Under the pieces are notes generated by a model. That model was not told where the DNA came from and searched no databases. It saw nothing but the letters and a program-made list of their open reading frames with translations. Source: Actinomycetes bacterium (GTDB taxonomy: Bacteria; Actinomycetota; Actinomycetes; Mycobacteriales; Micromonosporaceae). From it: 14,880 nt of DNA. Location of the stretch: positions 1 through 14,880 of the forward strand of contig JAJYSW010000057.1 of NCBI GenBank assembly GCA_021793335.1. Direction: 5' to 3'. The position numbers were made by a program, and so were the translations under genes. Below, piece by piece: positions 12,259-14,880 of this stretch (within the stretch, counting starts at the first letter, position 1; each line of letters opens with the position of its first letter).

Positions 12259-13311
12259 GTGTCCGAAATAAATGCGAGCTCGGGGGCGAAGCATGCGCCA
12301 CAACTGATCGTCCAAGCCTTCGACCTGGTCGTCAACGGGCTCCATCGCCACCTCGTGGCGGCCGGTTACGACGACCTGCGCCCCACTCACGTGCTGAACG
12401 TCTTCCGGTTCATGGACTGCGACGGCACCCGGCCCACCGTGCTCGCCCGTCGCGCCGGGATGACGCCGCAGGCGATGAGCGAGCTGGTAGGCCATCTGGA
12501 GCAGCGCGGCTACGTCCGCCGCGTCCCCGATCCCGACGACCGCCGAGGTCGCGTCGTCGTCTACGCCGAGCGGGGAACTCACGCCGCCGAGGTCGGCGAA
12601 GCCTTCTTCGTCGATCTCGAAACCCGTTGGGGCGCAGTGGTCGGCCCCGAACGTGTCCAGGCGATCGCCACAGCCCTTACAGAAATCATCGAGGGAGCGG
12701 TCGAGTTACCGGAGTTTCCGAGGAAGGCCCGCCCTTCAGGGTGGAGAGGAGATCAAGCCATAATCGCCGCAAGTGCGGATGACCTTCCTCTTTCCACACC
12801 AGCGACCGGTGGCGAAAACGAGGACGGCCAAAGTTCGGGCCGGGTCATCCCGGGTATGGAATTCGCGAATTTCCCTTGGCCCGACCGGACCGCTCACCGC
12901 TGGGGAGCCGAAGGTCCGCCCCAGTCGTCGCGCACTTCCCGCATCGCCTCGATGGAGCCGGACAGGAACCGGGCGACGGTCCGGCGCTCCTCGTCCGTGA
13001 AGTCCCTCCAAGAATCGGTGAAGACCTCAGCGAGCGGGGAGAACATGCGGCGGCCGTCCACGCGCGCGGCCTCTGGCATGGACAGCGTCACGCGGCGGCG
13101 GTCGTCGGGGTCGCGGTGGCGTTCGAGATGCCCCGAGACTTCGAGGCGGTCGATCAGCGCCGTGGTGGCCGAAGGGCTCAGACCGAGCCTCGCGGCGAGC
13201 CTGGAAGGCGAGATCGGCTCACCGCGTCCGGCGGCGTCCAGGACGAATCCCAGCGCGTTCATGTCGGTGCGTCCGAGCCCGTGCCGGGCACCGAAACGCT
13301 CGACGAACTGA
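12259..13311 (+). CDS. MarR-family regulator with an abnormal C-terminal run-on
   Basis: The first ~150 residues (to about 12710) are a complete MarR protein: dimer helices 12-50, winged helix 58-106 (ARRAGMTPQAMSELVGHLEQRGYV with wing DPDDRRGRVV at 91-100), and a C-terminal dimer helix 125-148. After ELPEFPRK the frame stays open for ~200 more residues. That part loses the strong G/C third-position bias, has no recognisable domain, and from 12894 is antisense to the second MarR gene. Natural MarR proteins end near 145-165. Either the stop was lost by mutation, or an indel shifted the frame: the adjacent frame stops at 12763 (~168 residues) and the third at 12782. The N-terminal part is probably functional. 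GTG start with AAGGTGAG 8 nt upstream. Ligand and target unknown. Confidence 0.75.
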   Translation: MSEINASSGAKHAPQLIVQAFDLVVNGLHRHLVAAGYDDLRPTHVLNVFRFMDCDGTRPTVLARRAGMTPQAMSELVGHLEQRGYVRRVPDPDDRRGRVVVYAERGTHAAEVGEAFFVDLETRWGAVVGPERVQAIATALTEIIEGAVELPEFPRKARPSGWRGDQAIIAASADDLPLSTPATGGENEDGQSSGRVIPGMEFANFPWPDRTAHRWGAEGPPQSSRTSRIASMEPDRNRATVRRSSSVKSLQESVKTSASGENMRRPSTRAASGMDSVTRRRSSGSRWRSRCPETSRRSISAVVAEGLRPSLAASLEGEIGSPRPAASRTNPSAFMSVRPSPCRAPKRSTN

Positions 13312-13397
13312 TCGGATTCGACGGTCAAGGTCTGGAGCAGCCGGATAAGCTCCTGGTCGCCGGGACGCGGCGGCCCCTCGGGTGTGTCGGGTCTCAT
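12894..13397 (-). CDS. MarR-family regulator, likely repressor of the divergent exporter
   Basis: 167-residue winged-helix protein. Helices before and after frame the DNA-binding part (60-106: PISPSRLAARLGLSPSATTALIDRLEVSGHL, wing DPDDRRRV 96-103), and a C-terminal dimerisation helix follows (DFTDEERRTVARFLSGSIEAM). MarR proteins bind palindromes as dimers and let go on binding phenolic or lipophilic ligands, often drugs. Start ATG 13397 with GAGGAG about 8 nt upstream. Divergent from the MmpL-type exporter with a perfect 19-bp palindrome between the two starts. Together these form an exporter/regulator pair. The opposite strand of its 3' part is covered by the run-on frame of the first MarR gene. 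Confidence 0.93.
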   Translation of the reverse strand: MRPDTPEGPPRPGDQELIRLLQTLTVESDQFVERFGARHGLGRTDMNALGFVLDAAGRGEPISPSRLAARLGLSPSATTALIDRLEVSGHLERHRDPDDRRRVTLSMPEAARVDGRRMFSPLAEVFTDSWRDFTDEERRTVARFLSGSIEAMREVRDDWGGPSAPQR

Positions 13398-13440
13398 CGG
13401 GTGCTCCTCGGGATGTCGTGCAGCAACGAACCCACATTAC

Positions 13441-13459
13441 TGTTTCGATGATCGAAACA
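13441..13459. promoter_or_regulatory. 19-bp perfect palindromic operator between MarR and the MmpL-type exporter
   Basis: TGTTTCGAT-G-ATCGAAACA is perfectly symmetric around one base. TACGAT (13460-13465) directly follows it as a plausible exporter -10, and on the minus strand TAATGT (13439-13434) is a plausible -10 for the MarR gene. The palindrome fills the spacer of both promoters, so one bound dimer could shut off both genes. Confidence 0.75.
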
Positions 13460-13512
13460 TACGATGACGGAAGTACCTGATGCACGGCACCGGCGATGAG
13501 GAAGTCACCGAC

Positions 13513-14880
13513 ATGACCGAACCACGATCCCCCCGGCCCACCAGCCGCCTGCGCTGGCTGGTCCCCGCACTGCTCGCGATCGCATGGCTGGCCGTGGGCG
13601 CCTTCAGCGGCCCCTACGCGGGCAAGCTCAGCGAGGTCGCCGTCAACGACAGCTCGGCCTTCCTGCCGTCCTCGGCCGAGTCCACCGAGGTCATCGAACG
13701 GCAAGGGGCCTTCAGCGACATCGACGCCGCCCCCGCGATCATCGTCGCCGAGCGACCCGGCGGCCTGACCGGCGAGGACTTCGCCTACCTGGAGGCCCTC
13801 TCCGGCGAACTGGCAGACCTGCCGTTCAACATCGGCCCCCCGCCCGCCCCGATCCCCTCCTCCGAAACATCCCCCGAGGCGGCCCAGATCGTCGTGCTGC
13901 TCGACGCCTCCGGCGATACCGACACCGCCGTCGAAACGATCCGCGAAACCGTCGCGGAAGGCCGACCGGGCGGCCTGACCGTCCTGGTCACCGGCCAGGC
14001 CGCGCTCGGCGTCGACCTCGGCGAGGCATTCGGCGGCGTCGACGGCATCCTGCTGCTGGTCGCCGCGTCCGTGGTCGCGGTGATCCTCGTCCTGGTCTAC
14101 CGTTCCCCGCTGCTGCCGCTCATCGTCCTGACCTCGGGCGTCCTCGCGCTCAGCCTGGCCAGCTTCGCCGTCCACTTCCTCACCGACGCCGGTCTCATCG
14201 ACCTCAACGGCCAGAGCCAGGGCATCCTGTTCATCCTCGTATTCGGGGCCGCCACCGACTACGCGCTGCTGCTGGTCGCCCGCTACCGCGAGCGGCTGCA
14301 GAGCGAACCCGACCGGCTCCGGGCCGTGCAATCCGCGCTGCGCGGCACCATCGAGCCCATCGCCGCCTCCGCCGGAACGGTCATCCTCGGTGTGCTCTGC
14401 CTGCTGTTCAGCCAGCTCGAATCCAACCGGGGCCTCGGACCCGTCGCCGCCATCGGCATCGGCGCGTCCTTCCTGGCCTCGGTCACGTTCCTGCCCGCGA
14501 TGCTGGCGATCTTCGGCCGCGCCGCATTCTGGCCGCGCAAGCCCGCCGCCGACAGGCGAGCGCACCACTCGAAGCTGTGGGGCCGCGTCGCCGCACTCGT
14601 CGCCGCCCGGCCCCGCCTGGTGTGGGCCTCGACCGCGACCGTCCTGGTCATCGCGGCGGCGTTCATGACCCAGTTGCAGGCCGACGGCACCGCCCAGACC
14701 GAGGTGTTCCTCACCGAGGTCGACTCGGTCACCGGCCAGGAGATCCTCACCGAGCACTTCTCCGGCGGCTCGGGGGCCCCGGCGGTGATCATCGCCAAGG
14801 CCGACGCGGCCGAGGCGGTGGTCGAGGCCGCCGACGTCGAAGGCGTCGCCGACGTCACCGTCACCACCGATGAGGCCGGT
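13513..14880 (+). CDS. MmpL-family RND-type exporter, 3' end missing
   Basis: Inner-membrane transporter of the MMPL (RND superfamily) type, which uses the proton gradient to export lipids, drugs or siderophores. 456 codons are present and the frame is open at the right edge; the full protein should be ~700 residues or more. Helix 1 is at about 15-31, then a large extracytoplasmic domain (32-175), then helices at 178-196, 201-222, 237-255, 281-300, 308-335 and 367-385, then the start of the second extracytoplasmic domain. Asp249-Tyr250 in FGAATDYALLLVARYRE match the proton-relay DY pair of MmpL3 and relatives. ATG 13513 is preferred (AGGAAG 8 nt upstream, protein starts MTEPRSP); ATG 13480 is in frame but has a poorer site. 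Probably repressed by the divergent MarR. Substrate unknown. Confidence 0.92.
   Translation, partial: MTEPRSPRPTSRLRWLVPALLAIAWLAVGAFSGPYAGKLSEVAVNDSSAFLPSSAESTEVIERQGAFSDIDAAPAIIVAERPGGLTGEDFAYLEALSGELADLPFNIGPPPAPIPSSETSPEAAQIVVLLDASGDTDTAVETIRETVAEGRPGGLTVLVTGQAALGVDLGEAFGGVDGILLLVAASVVAVILVLVYRSPLLPLIVLTSGVLALSLASFAVHFLTDAGLIDLNGQSQGILFILVFGAATDYALLLVARYRERLQSEPDRLRAVQSALRGTIEPIAASAGTVILGVLCLLFSQLESNRGLGPVAAIGIGASFLASVTFLPAMLAIFGRAAFWPRKPAADRRAHHSKLWGRVAALVAARPRLVWASTATVLVIAAAFMTQLQADGTAQTEVFLTEVDSVTGQEILTEHFSGGSGAPAVIIAKADAAEAVVEAADVEGVADVTVTTDEAG

Noticed and set aside
13219..14757. 512-residue minus-strand frame opposite the MmpL-type exporter
   Set aside because: Its product is a low-complexity G/D/E/Q-rich sequence typical of antisense translation. 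The plus strand encodes a clear transporter with the DY motif.
13584..14873. 429-residue plus-strand frame inside the exporter gene
   Set aside because: Extremely Arg/Pro-rich product in a shifted frame; shadow of the exporter.

Overview
The window is high-G+C DNA with strong G/C bias at third codon positions. It carries actinobacterial-type genes: an MmpL-like transporter, a MetB of mycobacterial/streptomycete type, a CFA-like methyltransferase resembling UfaA1/TmsB, and start codons sitting 6-7 nt behind -10 boxes. It is almost certainly chromosomal DNA of an actinomycete (Actinomycetota). The genus cannot be read from the sequence.

Left end (1-1206): the C-terminal most of a tyrosine recombinase, a short spacer with three identical 9-bp repeats and a bidirectional hairpin terminator, then an intact tRNA-Ala(GGC) on the minus strand whose 3' end faces the integrase. 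This is the usual int-end junction of an integrative element in a tRNA gene. The element would lie to the left, outside the window, and everything right of the tRNA looks like host chromosome.

1207-5809: a PcaD-like alpha/beta hydrolase and a DHFR/RibD-C-type reductase (plus strand); a divergent SDR oxidoreductase/TetR pair with two GATCGATC operators in the shared promoter; and an amidase-signature protein (minus) that has lost the catalytic lysine and is probably not a normal amidase.

5890-9116: cystathionine gamma-synthase metB (minus), a divergent 87-residue protein made almost wholly of DxDGDGxxD calcium-loop repeats, a VOC-fold protein (minus), methionine sulfoxide reductase msrA (plus), and a six-helix membrane protein (minus).

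9147-12143: a CFA-family methyltransferase (minus) divergent from a DUF4267-like membrane protein (plus), a GNAT acetyltransferase (plus), a gene-poor stretch, and an 80-residue two-helix membrane protein (minus).

12259-14880: a MarR gene whose reading frame runs on through non-coding-looking DNA, then a second MarR gene (minus) divergent from an MmpL/RND-type exporter that runs off the right edge. A perfect 19-bp palindrome lies between these last two and is the obvious operator.

Two features cut across the window. Several genes (tetR-type, metB, VOC, the six-helix membrane protein, GNAT) have no Shine-Dalgarno and start 6-7 nt after a -10-like hexamer, which points to leaderless mRNAs. Two regulator/target pairs (TetR/SDR, MarR/MmpL) have operators visible in their divergent promoters. 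I found no CRISPR array, insertion sequence or clearly novel multi-gene system. The most unusual items are the lysine-less amidase homologue, the cytoplasmic calcium-repeat protein, and the int/tRNA junction with its repeats.
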